Origin: Marinisporobacter balticus | GTDB taxonomy: Bacteria > Bacillota > Clostridia > Peptostreptococcales > Thermotaleaceae | Direction: 5' to 3' | Assembly: GCF_004345705.1 (NCBI RefSeq) | Contig: NZ_SLWV01000012.1 | Coordinates: forward strand, 1-64,000 | Length of the DNA: 64,000 nt | Part shown: piece by piece, positions 33,984 to 42,528 of the stretch | Numbering within the stretch: position 1 is the stretch's first letter | Layout: each line of letters starts with the position of its first letter | The notes under the pieces: generated by a model | What the model was told of the DNA's origin: nothing | The model's input: the letters and a program-made list of their open reading frames with translations, nothing else | Database searches by the model: none | Translations under genes and position numbers: made by a program

Positions 33984-35492
33984 TTAATTGTTGTAATACA
34001 AACTATCTGACGGATACTGCGGATCACAAGTAACATCAATACCAAGTTTTCTAAATGTTTGTTCGTCATTTGTATTTAAAATTGTTGTGGAGTGCGCTTG
34101 GCATCCTTTAAGCATAGCTAATTTTTCCATAGCTACTTGGGCCATTGGATTTGTTGCTGCACTAATACTTAGTGCAATTAAAATTTCTTCACAAGTTAAA
34201 GCTGTAATTTTGCTTTCAAATGTTTTGGATTTAAGATTAATAATTGGCTCAAGGATGACTGGTGAAATTAAATGAATCTCATCCGTAATATTCGCAACAT
34301 GTTTAATAGCATTTAAGACTGCTGCTGCTGCTGCATCCATGGTATTTGAGCTTTTACCTGTTAAAATTGTCCCATCATGAAGTTCAAGGGCTACTGCAGG
34401 GCATTGCTCATTTTTACATAATTCTTCCTTTAACTTAGCGCATCTTTCTCTCGCTGGTATAACGACCTTACGGTCCTCAGCCTTTAGGTTCAATTCTTCC
34501 ATAATCAACTTTGCTCTATGGAAAGTCTCTAAATCAACATACCCCTTTTTGTACTCACAACCTGTTTTAAAATATCTTCTAATAATTTCTTGTCTAGAAG
34601 CTTCTTTTACAACCTCATCATCAATAATACCAAATCCAACTTGGTTCACACCCATATCCGTAGGAGATTTATAGACAGCTTCTTCCCCTGTGATTTTTTC
34701 AATAATTCTCCTAAGTACAGGGAATGTTTCAATATCACGATTATAATTTACTGTAATCTTATTGTAAGCATCGAAATGAAAAGCGTCTATCATATTAACA
34801 TCCTTTAGGTCAACTGTCGCTGACTCATAAGCAATATTTAAAGGATGCTTTAGTGGCACATTCCAAACGGGGAATGTTTCAAATTTAGAATATCCTACCA
34901 CTTTCCCAAGCTTATACTCATGATATAGCTGGCTTAAGCAAGTAGCGAGCTTTCCACTACCAGGCCCTGGTGCAGTTACAACCACAATAGGCTTTGTCGT
35001 TTCAATGTATGGATTCTTTCCATATCCCTCATCACTCACAATCATATCTACATCTGTAGGGTACCCTTTTGTTGCACGGTGGGTATATACCTTAATCCCT
35101 CTTCTCTCTAGTTTGTTCATAAATACTGTCGTTGCAGGCTGATTATCATACCTGGTAATAACAACACTATTGACGTCTAGCTCATAAGATCTAAGATCAT
35201 CAATCAATCTTAAAACATCCATATCGTAAGTTATTCCAAAATCGCCACGAATTTTGTTTCTTTCGATATCTCCAGCATAAACACAAATAACAACCTCAAC
35301 TTTTTCCTTCAGTTTATGAAGCAACTTGATCTTCGCGTTTTCATCAAAACCCGGAAGTACCCTCTTTGCATGTAAATCAAATAACAGTTTCCCTCCAAAC
35401 TCCAAATAAAGTTTGTCATAATTATTCACTCTTTCAAGTATAAACTTTGATTGTTCTTCTAAATATTTTTTTGGATCAAATCCTATTTTCAT
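33984..35492 (-). CDS. DUF1846 family protein
   Basis: This is a 502-residue DUF1846 protein. The family is widespread in Clostridia and streptococci and has known structures but no assigned function. Recognisable parts are GFDPKKYLEEQSKFILERV at the start, TAPGPGSGKLATCLSQLYHE (about 180) resembling a P-loop-like turn, and GVNQVGFGIIDDEVV. The ATG at 35492 is chosen because GAGGT lies 5 nt upstream; the GTG four codons earlier lies inside that site. It is a stand-alone gene. The spacer 35493-35751 upstream shows no element I recognise. Confidence 0.9.
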   Translation of the reverse strand: MKIGFDPKKYLEEQSKFILERVNNYDKLYLEFGGKLLFDLHAKRVLPGFDENAKIKLLHKLKEKVEVVICVYAGDIERNKIRGDFGITYDMDVLRLIDDLRSYELDVNSVVITRYDNQPATTVFMNKLERRGIKVYTHRATKGYPTDVDMIVSDEGYGKNPYIETTKPIVVVTAPGPGSGKLATCLSQLYHEYKLGKVVGYSKFETFPVWNVPLKHPLNIAYESATVDLKDVNMIDAFHFDAYNKITVNYNRDIETFPVLRRIIEKITGEEAVYKSPTDMGVNQVGFGIIDDEVVKEASRQEIIRRYFKTGCEYKKGYVDLETFHRAKLIMEELNLKAEDRKVVIPARERCAKLKEELCKNEQCPAVALELHDGTILTGKSSNTMDAAAAAVLNAIKHVANITDEIHLISPVILEPIINLKSKTFESKITALTCEEILIALSISAATNPMAQVAMEKLAMLKGCQAHSTTILNTNDEQTFRKLGIDVTCDPQYPSDSLYYNN

Positions 35493-35751
35493 AACTGACC
35501 TCACTATTCTTTAATTATTCTTTGACTATTTTAACATGAAATGGACTGAATGATAATGACTATTTTCAACATTTTTTTGTTTTTTAATAAATTATTTAGA
35601 AAAACACTAAATCTAGTCTAAACTATCTTATTTTGTAAAAATCCGTTACAACCAATGTATCTTACTTTCTTCATCATTTCAAAGAGCGCTTACATTTCTA
35701 GATTATTTACTTATCTTTAGTCCTAATTTTATTTCCTGTAAAAGAGCTTTG

Positions 35752-35955
35752 CTATTTTTTTATACCATTTTTAATAAAATCCATCCGTTCATCTATTAAT
35801 TTTAATACACTATCTTGATGATCTGCATCTATATTTTCTAAAAACCGATCTGCTAGAGTCATGTCTATCCCTCTTATCAATTGAGCTATGAGTTTTACAT
35901 CCCTATCTGAACGAATGTTTCTATTCTTAATATCATTAGACAATGTATTTATCAT
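35752..35955 (-). CDS. small hypothetical protein, 67 residues
   Basis: This is a short helical, charged soluble protein with no recognised motif; the Spo0E-like SQELD signature is absent. The start has GAGATG 5-6 nt upstream, a modest ribosome-binding site. It is flanked by A+T-rich spacers and is divergent from the KTSC gene. Codon and residue composition look native, so a real small gene is likely, without a known role. Confidence 0.55.
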   Translation of the reverse strand: MINTLSNDIKNRNIRSDRDVKLIAQLIRGIDMTLADRFLENIDADHQDSVLKLIDERMDFIKNGIKK

Positions 35956-36152
35956 AAAATCATCTCACATATCATTATATTTCTCCCGTATGACCTTATA
36001 GTCATATATTTTATTTTATTTTGTCAATGAATATTTCACAGACGACAACAGCTTTCTACATATTTTCAAATAATTTTTTAGTATAATCTACTCGTACCAT
36101 ATTGTTCAAGCTATATCTTTCAATTAAAAATTTCAATAAAGGAGAGATTCTA

Positions 36153-36365
36153 ATGACAAAAGTAAAGATACGTTCAAAGCATGTTGCATCTGTAGGTTAT
36201 GATTCTATTGACCAAATATTAGAAATCACATTTATCTCTGGCGAAACCTATCACCATCATGGAGTTCCCAAATCTGCTTATACCAGCTTAATCCATTCAG
36301 AACATCCTGGATACTATCTTCTCTCTCGTATTAGAAATACATATCCTTATAAAAAAGTAGTTTAA
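36153..36365 (+). CDS. KTSC-domain protein
   Basis: This is a 70-residue protein made of a single KTSC domain (SKHVASVGYDSIDQILEITFISGETYHHHGVPKSAYTSL). KTSC domains are small beta-rich modules found next to Lys-tRNA synthetase or in phage and accessory proteins; the function is unknown. The ATG at 36153 has GGAGAG at good spacing; the frame open from 36102 lacks one. The 3' end abuts the group II intron-like remnant on the other strand. TATAAT-like sequence lies near 36081. Confidence 0.82.
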   Translation: MTKVKIRSKHVASVGYDSIDQILEITFISGETYHHHGVPKSAYTSLIHSEHPGYYLLSRIRNTYPYKKVV

Positions 36366-36366
36366 A

Positions 36367-36507
36367 ATCGAGTAGAAGGTAAATAATTATTTTATTTACC
36401 GAACTCTCACACTACCAAGCATACCCATCCCACTTCCTTCAGATTCCACCTCACGATGGACACCCTTGTCATTGGCTAACATCTATATCACCTTGGGCGC
36501 TCGGGAC
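36367..36507 (-). mobile_element. probable group II intron remnant
   Basis: Read on the minus strand, this 140-nt stretch has AGCGCCC near its 5' end (like GTGCGCCC of group II introns), then GATGTTAGCC and GTGAGGTGGAATCTGAAGGA, familiar from domain I. At the 3' end a GGTAAATAA/TTATTTACC hairpin (36378-36400, domain VI-like) is followed by CTTCTACTCGAT. The reverse transcriptase frame and a recognisable domain V are missing, so it is a deletion remnant. The call rests on remembered intron sequence, not on an alignment. Confidence 0.55.
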
Positions 36508-36830
36508 TTTTATCCTATAGATTGCGCCCATGCTGGTATTCCATGAGCTGCTACCATTGTAACGCCTAGCATAAGAATAAACGGAAGCATCATTCCAAAT
36601 GTTGGGACTGTTCCAGCAATCATCATCACACCCATAGACAACAATACTAAAGTAATCGTATCTCTAGCCAAATGGATTGTAGCACATAGTGGAATAACAA
36701 AATCTATAACATCTTTATCTATATCATTTTTTTCTGCACTTTTCATTGTAACTGAAATCGTTGCTGCTGAAGATTATGTACCAACTGCTGTAAATTTTGT
36801 AACACCTATTGTATAGTTCGCATATGCTAT
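36503..36830 (-). pseudogene. remnant of a dicarboxylate/amino acid:cation symporter gene
   Basis: The minus strand encodes KFTAVGT-stop-SSAATISVTMKSAEKN followed by DFVIPLCATIHLARDTITLV and MVAAHGIPAWAQ. This matches the conserved C-terminal half of DAACS symporters (SSSAATLPVT..., FVIPLGATI..., APGVPGGA). There is an in-frame TAA, the usual PGGA motif is shifted out of frame, and the N-terminal half is absent. The 78-residue open part (36510-36746) is therefore not an intact gene. The intron-like remnant lies at its 3' end, suggesting insertion followed by decay. Confidence 0.65.
36802..36829 (+). promoter_or_regulatory. sigma-K-like promoter for the 38-residue protein gene
   Basis: AC (36802-36803), a 17-bp spacer and CATATGCTA (36821-36829) fit AC-N16/17-CATAnnnTA, 50 nt before the TTG start. 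It overlaps the edge of the symporter remnant. The consensus is degenerate, so it is a candidate only. Confidence 0.4.
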
Positions 36831-36879
36831 AATTATAAGTTTCTAAAAAAACACATATTCCATAAGGAGGTGCGAAGAG

Positions 36880-36996
36880 TTGGCTGAAAAATCTTTTTTG
36901 GGAATGTTTGATAGCAACGCTACCCTATTGTTCTTCTTTTTACTATTAGTAGTTTTGTTCTTCGGTGGCGGTGGCAGTCTCTTTGAAAAATATTAG
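36880..36996 (+). CDS. 38-residue hydrophobic small protein
   Basis: This is a TTG-started frame (MAEKSFLGMFDSN...) with a strong AAGGAGGTG site. A single membrane segment (residues 16-28, LLFFFLLLVVLFF) is followed by GGGG and a short tail. The size and Phe/Leu/Gly-rich make-up resemble small hydrophobic spore proteins of clostridia, but no family can be named. A sigma-K-like promoter upstream and a terminator 4 nt after the stop support a real, separately transcribed gene. Confidence 0.7.
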   Translation: MAEKSFLGMFDSNATLLFFFLLLVVLFFGGGGSLFEKY

Positions 36997-36999
36997 CTG

Positions 37000-37023
37000 G
37001 AATTGGGATTACTTTCCCAATTC
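37000..37023 (+). terminator. terminator of the 38-residue protein gene
   Basis: A nine-base-pair stem (37000-37008 with 37015-37023) is followed by TCTTT on the plus strand. Confidence 0.7.
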
Positions 37024-37066
37024 TCTTTACATAGTTTTCAAATTAAACATCCATTCTCCCTTTTAT

Positions 37067-37086
37067 GATCAGGCGCAATCCTGATC
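37067..37086 (+). terminator. second hairpin downstream
   Basis: A seven-base-pair stem (37067-37073 with 37080-37086) is followed by TCTTTT. It may act as a back-up terminator. Confidence 0.4.
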
Positions 37087-37114
37087 TCTTTTGATCATTC
37101 CTCTCTTTTATATA

Positions 37115-37154
37115 AATAACAAAACCTCTGTTTATAAACAGAGGTTTTGTTATT
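37115..37154. terminator. terminator of tRNA-Ala
   Basis: Two perfectly complementary 19-nt arms (37115-37133 and 37136-37154) form a very stable hairpin 12 nt past the tRNA 3' end. Confidence 0.8.
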
Positions 37155-37166
37155 TTTTCTTACTAT

Positions 37167-37243
37167 TGGTGGAGATGATGGGGCTCGAACCCACGACCCC
37201 TTGAATGCCATTCAAGTACTCTCCCAATCTGAGCTACATCCCC
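37167..37243 (-). tRNA. tRNA-Ala(GGC)
   Basis: This is a 77-nt cloverleaf on the minus strand with an encoded CCA end. The acceptor stem is GGGGATG with CATCTCC (one G-U pair), the anticodon stem CTTGA with TCAAG, the anticodon loop ATGGCAT giving GGC, and the T loop TTCGAGC. It has its own promoter at 37268-37296 and a terminator. Confidence 0.95.
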
Positions 37244-37267
37244 ACTTCCAATTTTGTTTACAATTTA

Positions 37268-37296
37268 ATCATACAATAATAATTTCTATATTTCAA
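37268..37296 (-). promoter_or_regulatory. promoter of tRNA-Ala
   Basis: TTGAAA (37296-37291), a 17-bp spacer and TATGAT (37273-37268) on the minus strand, 25 nt before the tRNA. Confidence 0.65.
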
Positions 37297-37363
37297 CTCC
37301 GAATATTTTTTCTCCCTTTTACATCCTATGCTATAGATAAACACCATTAAAATTTCAAGTTAT

Positions 37364-38284
37364 TTATCTATAGCTTAACTTTTCTATTAATTCCTCTATA
37401 TCTTTCGGTACAGAGGCTTTTATCTCTACTCTATCGTTTGTTCTTGGTTGATAAAAACTTAGCATCTCTGCATGTAGCGCTTGTCTTTTTATAAGATTTT
37501 CATCTACATATCCATATAATTCATCTCCAAAAATAGGATATCCTATATAAGACATATGCACACGAATCTGATGGGTTCTTCCAGTTTCTAATTTAATCCG
37601 AAGGACAGTACCTCCCTTTAATCGATTGACTACTTTATAATGGGTAACGGAACGTTGTCCCTCCTCATAAACCCTCCTTCGAATCTCTTCTGTATCTGGT
37701 CTTCCAATAGGCTCACAGATTGTTCCCTCATGGTTTTCTACATCTCCCTTTACTACAGCTAAGTAGATTTTCTCTATCCGATTTTCTTGCATTTGCTTTG
37801 ATAATTCTTGTTGGGCAAATGGGTTTTTTGCAATAATAATAAGTCCGGAAGTATCTCGATCTAATCGGTTAACAAATCTTATTTTAAAATTTTGTTTTTT
37901 CTCTTTCATATAATATACAATGGCATTTGCCATAGTTCCTGTAGGATGCCCCTTTGTAGGATGTACAACAATGCCAGGCTGTTTATTTACAATTAATAAG
38001 TCTACATCTTCATACACAACTTCTATTGGAATATCTTCAGGTTCGAATTGATTTGGTTCTTCTTCCATAATAATTTTGACAAGGTCACCCTTCCTTAGTT
38101 TTGCATGAAAACTAATCCGATTGTCATTGACAAATATAGATTTCTTTCTTTTAAGTTTTCTTACTAATCTGCTAGATAATCTCATTTGCTCATAGAGTAT
38201 TTCTTTTAATTCCATTCCTGTATGTGCTTCTTCTAACTGAAATGTGATAATATTCGAACTGATTTCATTTGATTCTTTTTTCAT
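37364..38284 (-). CDS. RluA-family pseudouridine synthase
   Basis: This is a 306-residue RluA-type enzyme. An S4-like RNA-binding N-terminus (about 25-72; LSSRLVRKLKRKKSIFVNDNRI) precedes the catalytic domain. The catalytic motif reads NRLDRDTSGL with Asp142; the usual His of HRLD is Asn, a common variant. TGRTHQIRVH is present. It isomerises uridines in 23S rRNA or tRNA; RluD-like is possible but the exact target is unknown. The ATG at 38284 follows AGGTGG; the GTG three codons earlier lies within that site. Confidence 0.92.
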   Translation of the reverse strand: MKKESNEISSNIITFQLEEAHTGMELKEILYEQMRLSSRLVRKLKRKKSIFVNDNRISFHAKLRKGDLVKIIMEEEPNQFEPEDIPIEVVYEDVDLLIVNKQPGIVVHPTKGHPTGTMANAIVYYMKEKKQNFKIRFVNRLDRDTSGLIIIAKNPFAQQELSKQMQENRIEKIYLAVVKGDVENHEGTICEPIGRPDTEEIRRRVYEEGQRSVTHYKVVNRLKGGTVLRIKLETGRTHQIRVHMSYIGYPIFGDELYGYVDENLIKRQALHAEMLSFYQPRTNDRVEIKASVPKDIEELIEKLSYR

Positions 38285-38546
38285 TAAATCCACCTACTAT
38301 CTTTATAATTCTATTCTTTATTATATTGTTTCCTTACACTGACGTCAATTTAAAATAATCTATTGACTTACTGCTATCATTTCTTTAAAATAAAATCTTC
38401 CCATAATATAAAATATACAGACTATTTTTATTTTGTTTTACAAATAATCTTTATATACATCTTTTAAAATTCTTTCACAAGCATACTAAATATGTTACAA
38501 TATACACGATATTTCAAAATACCAAAATAAGGTTGAGGTGACAACC

Positions 38547-39359
38547 ATGTCTAATATCCAAACACGTATCATTAATATTGTATCTAACAATCGCGATATT
38601 TCAAAAGAAACGGGTAGAATTTTAAAACACAAACTTGAAAAAAATGGTTTCTTTGTGCCAGAGATATTCGACGCAAATGCGGATTTGATTGTGTGTATTG
38701 GTGGAGATGGTTCTTTTCTGCGAACATTGCATGAGAATAATTTTCCTGATATTCCCATAATCGGAATAAATACAGGTCACTTAGGTTTTTTTCAGGAGCT
38801 ATCTCCCTATCAATTAGATGAATTTATCTTTCGCTATGAAAAAGGTGATTATATTACACAAGAACTTCATCTTGTTGAAGCCATTATATGTACAAAAAAA
38901 CACTGTGTTGAAATTGTAGGCATCAACGAAATAGCTATAAAAGGCGATAAATCTCGAACCCTTCACTTAAATATTTCTTTAGATGATAGTTTTTTAGAAA
39001 AATTTAGTGGCGATGGCGTTTTGGTAGCCACGCCTACTGGCAGTACAGCTTATAATTATTCTCTCGGTGGAAGCATCGTAGATCCAAGACTTGATTTATT
39101 ACAAATTACACCCATCGCACCTATTGCCACTACTGCATATCGATCCTTTACTTCTAGTATTATTGTTCCTAAAGATTCTACTATAAAGATCTATCCTGAG
39201 TATGCTTTTGAAAACTCTATTCTCATCATTACAGATGGCATGGAATATAAGCATGATAAAATTGAGGAAATTCACTTAAGAATGTCCGATCTAAAGCCCA
39301 AAATATTACGACTAAAAACCTATGACTTTTGGAACAAAGCAAAAGAAAAGTTTTTATAA
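38547..39359 (+). CDS. nadK: NAD kinase
   Basis: This is a 270-residue NAD/polyphosphate kinase that makes NADP. The diphosphate-binding GGDGS is at 52-56, NTGHLG at 75-80, and the DGVLVATPTGSTAYNYSLGG active-site segment is in the middle. The ATG at 38547 is preferred since GAGGTG lies just upstream; the in-frame GTG at 38538 is part of that site. It stands alone, divergent from the pseudouridine synthase gene, and ends at a terminator shared with the convergent gene. Confidence 0.94.
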   Translation: MSNIQTRIINIVSNNRDISKETGRILKHKLEKNGFFVPEIFDANADLIVCIGGDGSFLRTLHENNFPDIPIIGINTGHLGFFQELSPYQLDEFIFRYEKGDYITQELHLVEAIICTKKHCVEIVGINEIAIKGDKSRTLHLNISLDDSFLEKFSGDGVLVATPTGSTAYNYSLGGSIVDPRLDLLQITPIAPIATTAYRSFTSSIIVPKDSTIKIYPEYAFENSILIITDGMEYKHDKIEEIHLRMSDLKPKILRLKTYDFWNKAKEKFL

Positions 39360-39366
39360 CTAAAAT

Positions 39367-39389
39367 AAGAGGCAGAATATCTGCCTCTT
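39367..39389. terminator. bidirectional terminator between nadK and gene 39388-39948
   Basis: A ten-base-pair stem (39367-39376 with 39380-39389) has a 3-nt loop and short A/T flanks. Confidence 0.7.
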
Positions 39390-39948
39390 AAATATCATAA
39401 TGTAGAATTAATTCAGTTCCACTTGATTTTTCATTTACAATCAAGAAATGATTATATTGTAACTCACAGTATTCCATCAACTCTTGCATCTTACATCCAC
39501 GCTTTTGTACCTCTAAAACATCTACATGCACTTCATCCCATCCAAAATATTTTAATTTATTCAGTGCATCCTTGCTAATTAATTCTGAAGGTAGCGACCC
39601 AAATATATTTCCTCTCAATACTTCATGGGTTTTCCAAAATTTATTATGGATATCCAAGACTTTTGCATCCTTAAGTTCAGAAGTTCTCATTTCAGCAAAT
39701 TCTTCTAAATATGTCCCCTCATAGTAATTCTTCTTTAATATAGGTTTATAAATAAAAGGAATCATATTGATATTTTCTACTTTTATATCATTCGATACTT
39801 TCTTTTTCTCTTCTAATTGCGTTTTTATATTTTTGCAGGCATGCATCATATCGTCTATTAATTTTGTTATTTTAATTTTATTCCCTGTTGCAATGGCCCG
39901 ATCAATTTGATCCGAAATACTTTTTATGTCCTGTATTCTTTCTTTCAT
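39388..39948 (-). CDS. uncharacterised soluble protein, 186 residues
   Basis: Family not recognised. The first 55 residues form a charged, probably coiled helical region (IDRAIATGNKIKITKLIDDMMHACKNIKTQLEEKKK). The rest is a mixed alpha/beta domain with a well-defined WDEVHVDVLEVQKRGCKMQELMEYCELQYNHFLIV segment. There is no signal peptide, membrane helix or metal-binding cluster. AAGGAG precedes the ATG. It is monocistronic and convergent with nadK. No function can be offered. Confidence 0.75.
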   Translation of the reverse strand: MKERIQDIKSISDQIDRAIATGNKIKITKLIDDMMHACKNIKTQLEEKKKVSNDIKVENINMIPFIYKPILKKNYYEGTYLEEFAEMRTSELKDAKVLDIHNKFWKTHEVLRGNIFGSLPSELISKDALNKLKYFGWDEVHVDVLEVQKRGCKMQELMEYCELQYNHFLIVNEKSSGTELILHYDI

Positions 39949-40096
39949 TTAAATCTCCTTCCGATGCAATCATAAGTATTCTTAATTTATTATAGCATTA
40001 AAATAAAAAAAAAGGATACATTTATAAGAATATATACTACCTATTCTACACATACTTTATCTAACTTATTAAACTGTATGCATAGGAGGTACACAC

Positions 40097-40387
40097 ATGA
40101 AATGTCCTGAATGCAATAATGGCAAATTAATTTTAAAGGATATCGTCGTCTATGAGTATCTATATGATATTAGAGAAGATGGAAAAGTAAAGTGGACCAA
40201 TAATGAAGGGTATACTTCTTATTTATTCATGGACAGAAAGCAGAAGGATTTCAAACAATCTGTCCAGTGTAATCATTGTCAAAAAATATTTGACCATATT
40301 ATTGAAAGAAATCCTAATATGGATATGGTTATACTAAAAAAAGCAATTCACGCAAACAGTTCTGTCTCTAATGATCTATTAGTTTAA
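40097..40387 (+). CDS. small zinc-ribbon-like protein
   Basis: This is a 96-residue protein with two CxxC pairs: CPEC at 3-6 near the N-terminus and CNHC at about 58-61. Together they could bind one zinc ion. Between them is a beta-rich insertion of about 50 residues (IVVYEYLYDIREDGKVKWTNNEGYTSYLF). No enzyme motif is seen. AGGAGG precedes the ATG. It shares a bidirectional terminator with the convergent gene 40421-41059. The role is unknown. Confidence 0.75.
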   Translation: MKCPECNNGKLILKDIVVYEYLYDIREDGKVKWTNNEGYTSYLFMDRKQKDFKQSVQCNHCQKIFDHIIERNPNMDMVILKKAIHANSSVSNDLLV

Positions 40388-40392
40388 AAGTG

Positions 40393-40432
40393 AAAAGATA
40401 TTGATAGACACACTCACCTGTCAATATCTTTT
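40393..40432. terminator. bidirectional terminator
   Basis: A 12-bp outer stem (40393-40404 with 40421-40432) lies between convergent genes and extends slightly into the 3' end of the minus-strand gene. Confidence 0.7.
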
Positions 40433-41059
40433 CATAAGCTCTTCAAATTTTGAACTTACTTCTCCTTCTGCCCAAATTTTATGAAATTCTCCTAATTTAT
40501 AAAAGTATAGTTCTTCTGTTTTCTTTTCAAATCTCCATAAACCAGCTTGAAAAGTATATTCTCCCACTCTTAAGATATCTTCAATCATCCGCGTGTTTTC
40601 CATATACAATTCTTCATAAGTTTCTTTTAAATTTTTATATTCTAACCCCATTCTAAGATACGTATCTATTGCCATTGCTTGTAATATCCAATTATAATCA
40701 CGCATCTGTCTAATGGAGAGTTTTCTATAATACTTTTCTTTTATAAATATGGTAGTCTCTATATCCTCTGTAAGCCTATATCCTTTTTCAAAGTTTGAAA
40801 AAAGGTTTTGATCTATGGGTATATATCCTTCTTTCTCAAAAGGTTTTATAAGTGCTTGAATCATTTCTTTTTCTTCAATTTTGTTTAAAAATCTTTCTAA
40901 TTCAGCTTCATCAAATTCCTTTTCTAAAGCTAAATTATATAAAATATCTATATATATCTCCCTATTGATCCATATCCAATCCATCTCTTTAAAATCAACC
41001 ACATCTAAAATTTTCTTTAATGGAGTTTGGACTATTTTTTCTAAAATAAAAGTTTTCAA
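40421..41059 (-). CDS. uncharacterised soluble protein, 212 residues
   Basis: Family not recognised. The protein is helical, charged and rich in Glu, Lys and aromatic residues, with no signal peptide or membrane segment. The start is a TTG at 41059 with GGTGGTGATAA upstream. It is flanked by a divergent glycosyltransferase gene and a convergent zinc-ribbon gene, neither of which suggests a role. Confidence 0.7.
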   Translation of the reverse strand: MKTFILEKIVQTPLKKILDVVDFKEMDWIWINREIYIDILYNLALEKEFDEAELERFLNKIEEKEMIQALIKPFEKEGYIPIDQNLFSNFEKGYRLTEDIETTIFIKEKYYRKLSIRQMRDYNWILQAMAIDTYLRMGLEYKNLKETYEELYMENTRMIEDILRVGEYTFQAGLWRFEKKTEELYFYKLGEFHKIWAEGEVSSKFEELMKRY

Positions 41060-41277
41060 ATTATCACCACCATATAATTTCTACTAAACAAATAACTTAA
41101 ATCGATATAAAACATATTTTAACATATCCTTGTGCAAAATACTATAGAATGGTTACAAAATAGTTTTTATATACCCTATACGATAATCTAATAATCAAAA
41201 TCTTACTATAACGTATCAGAAAAACACGCATATTTTATATATATATTAAAAAAAACGTATAATTTCTTTAGATAATA

Positions 41278-41306
41278 GTTAAAACTTCACATAAAAGTGG
41301 TATAAT
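41278..41306 (+). promoter_or_regulatory. promoter of glycosyltransferase gene
   Basis: A perfect TATAAT -10 (41301-41306) lies 17 bp after a poor -35 (GTTAAA, 41278-41283), 22 nt before the ATG. The rest of the 269-bp divergent spacer (41060-41328) holds no other recognised element. Confidence 0.5.
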
Positions 41307-41328
41307 ATTCATTTGGGAGGGAAACCAC

Positions 41329-42462
41329 ATGAACATATTATTTTTTACCGTATCGGCTGGAGAAGGCCACAATCAAGTTTCTAAAACAGTAGCTGATTAT
41401 ATAAAAAATCATTACGCCAATCATAATGTAAAAATTATTGATACTTTCAATTATATGCATCCTCATCTTCACAAAATAATCATTGAGACATATATGAAGT
41501 CCATTAAGTATATGCCTGCTTTATATCGGTTTATTTATAACCGATCTGAGGTTACAGATAGTTCTATCTCTGATGTGAGTGAATTTTTAAATCAAGTTAT
41601 ATTATCTAGAAAGCTATCAAAGTTACTCTCAGATTTTCAACCAGATGTAATTGCTTGTACCCATCCTTTTCCTGCTGAAGCCCTTTCTGTAATGAAACGA
41701 AAAGGAAAAATCAATATGCCTCTGGTTACAATCCTTACAGACTATACAATCCACCCAAGTTGGATTAATAAAGAGGTAGATTATTATATTCTTCCCTCTG
41801 AAACTTTTGCTTATCAATTTCAGTACTGGGAGATCCCAACTGAAAAAGCAAGATTTTTCGGCATCCCTATAGATGAAAAATTTAATAGCCAACCAAATAG
41901 GCATCAATTATGTTCCAAACTTGATATTACAAATACCTTTACAGCGCTCATTATGGGTGGTGGTTTAGGTCTCGGAAATATTACAGAAACGCTAAACTAT
42001 TTATTTACATATAATGTAAATATTCAATTATTGGTTGTTACAGGTAAAAATGAAGATTTATATAACTATCTTTCAAAAATTAATAGACCCAACCTAAAAG
42101 CGTTTGGCTTTGTCAACAATATTGACGAACTCATGAGCGTATCCGATCTTATTATCACAAAACCTGGCGGAATCACACTCACTGAATCTCTTAATAAGGA
42201 ACTTCCTATTATTGTTACATCCAAGTTACCTGGTCAAGAGGAGAGAAATACAGAGTTCATACTCAACCATGGGATAGGCATGATCGCCACTAGCCCTAAT
42301 TCTCTTATCTCTTGTATTAATTTATTAAAAGATGATCAAGAAAAATACAATGTATTTAAGCAAAATATGTCTAGATTAAAAAAAACAAAAGCTACAAAAG
42401 ATATTGCCGAATTCTTATTAGCTTTATGTTTAGAAAAAACAAAGAATTTGCTTTGTATCTGA
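41329..42462 (+). CDS. UgtP/MGDG synthase-like glycosyltransferase
   Basis: This is a 377-residue GT-B (family 28-like) glycosyltransferase. The N-terminal MGDG synthase-type domain starts FFTVSAGEGHNQVSKTVADY. The C-terminal donor-binding domain contains LIMGGGLGLGN and the KPGGITLTESL signature (about 285). Relatives transfer glucose or galactose to diacylglycerol to make membrane glycolipids and lipoteichoic acid anchors. The acceptor here is inferred. GGGAGGG precedes the ATG. The protein is probably peripheral at the membrane. It is monocistronic. Confidence 0.9.
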   Translation: MNILFFTVSAGEGHNQVSKTVADYIKNHYANHNVKIIDTFNYMHPHLHKIIIETYMKSIKYMPALYRFIYNRSEVTDSSISDVSEFLNQVILSRKLSKLLSDFQPDVIACTHPFPAEALSVMKRKGKINMPLVTILTDYTIHPSWINKEVDYYILPSETFAYQFQYWEIPTEKARFFGIPIDEKFNSQPNRHQLCSKLDITNTFTALIMGGGLGLGNITETLNYLFTYNVNIQLLVVTGKNEDLYNYLSKINRPNLKAFGFVNNIDELMSVSDLIITKPGGITLTESLNKELPIIVTSKLPGQEERNTEFILNHGIGMIATSPNSLISCINLLKDDQEKYNVFKQNMSRLKKTKATKDIAEFLLALCLEKTKNLLCI

Positions 42463-42472
42463 TTCTTATGTA

Positions 42473-42504
42473 AAACGCATAAGGTATACCACCCCTATGC
42501 GTTT
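42473..42504. terminator. terminator after glycosyltransferase gene
   Basis: A nine-base-pair stem (42473-42481 with 42496-42504) with a partly paired loop lies between two convergent genes. Confidence 0.65.
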
Positions 42505-42528
42505 CATCATTTTTTCACTATTATGATT

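Noticed and set aside
33984..35492. TAPGPGSGK in the DUF1846 protein as a true Walker A motif
   Set aside because: It resembles a P-loop but lacks the full consensus and Walker B; the family is not known to be an ATPase.
36510..36746. 78-residue open frame taken as a complete gene
   Set aside because: Its sequence matches only an internal part of a symporter and continues upstream across a stop codon, so it was treated as a pseudogene fragment.
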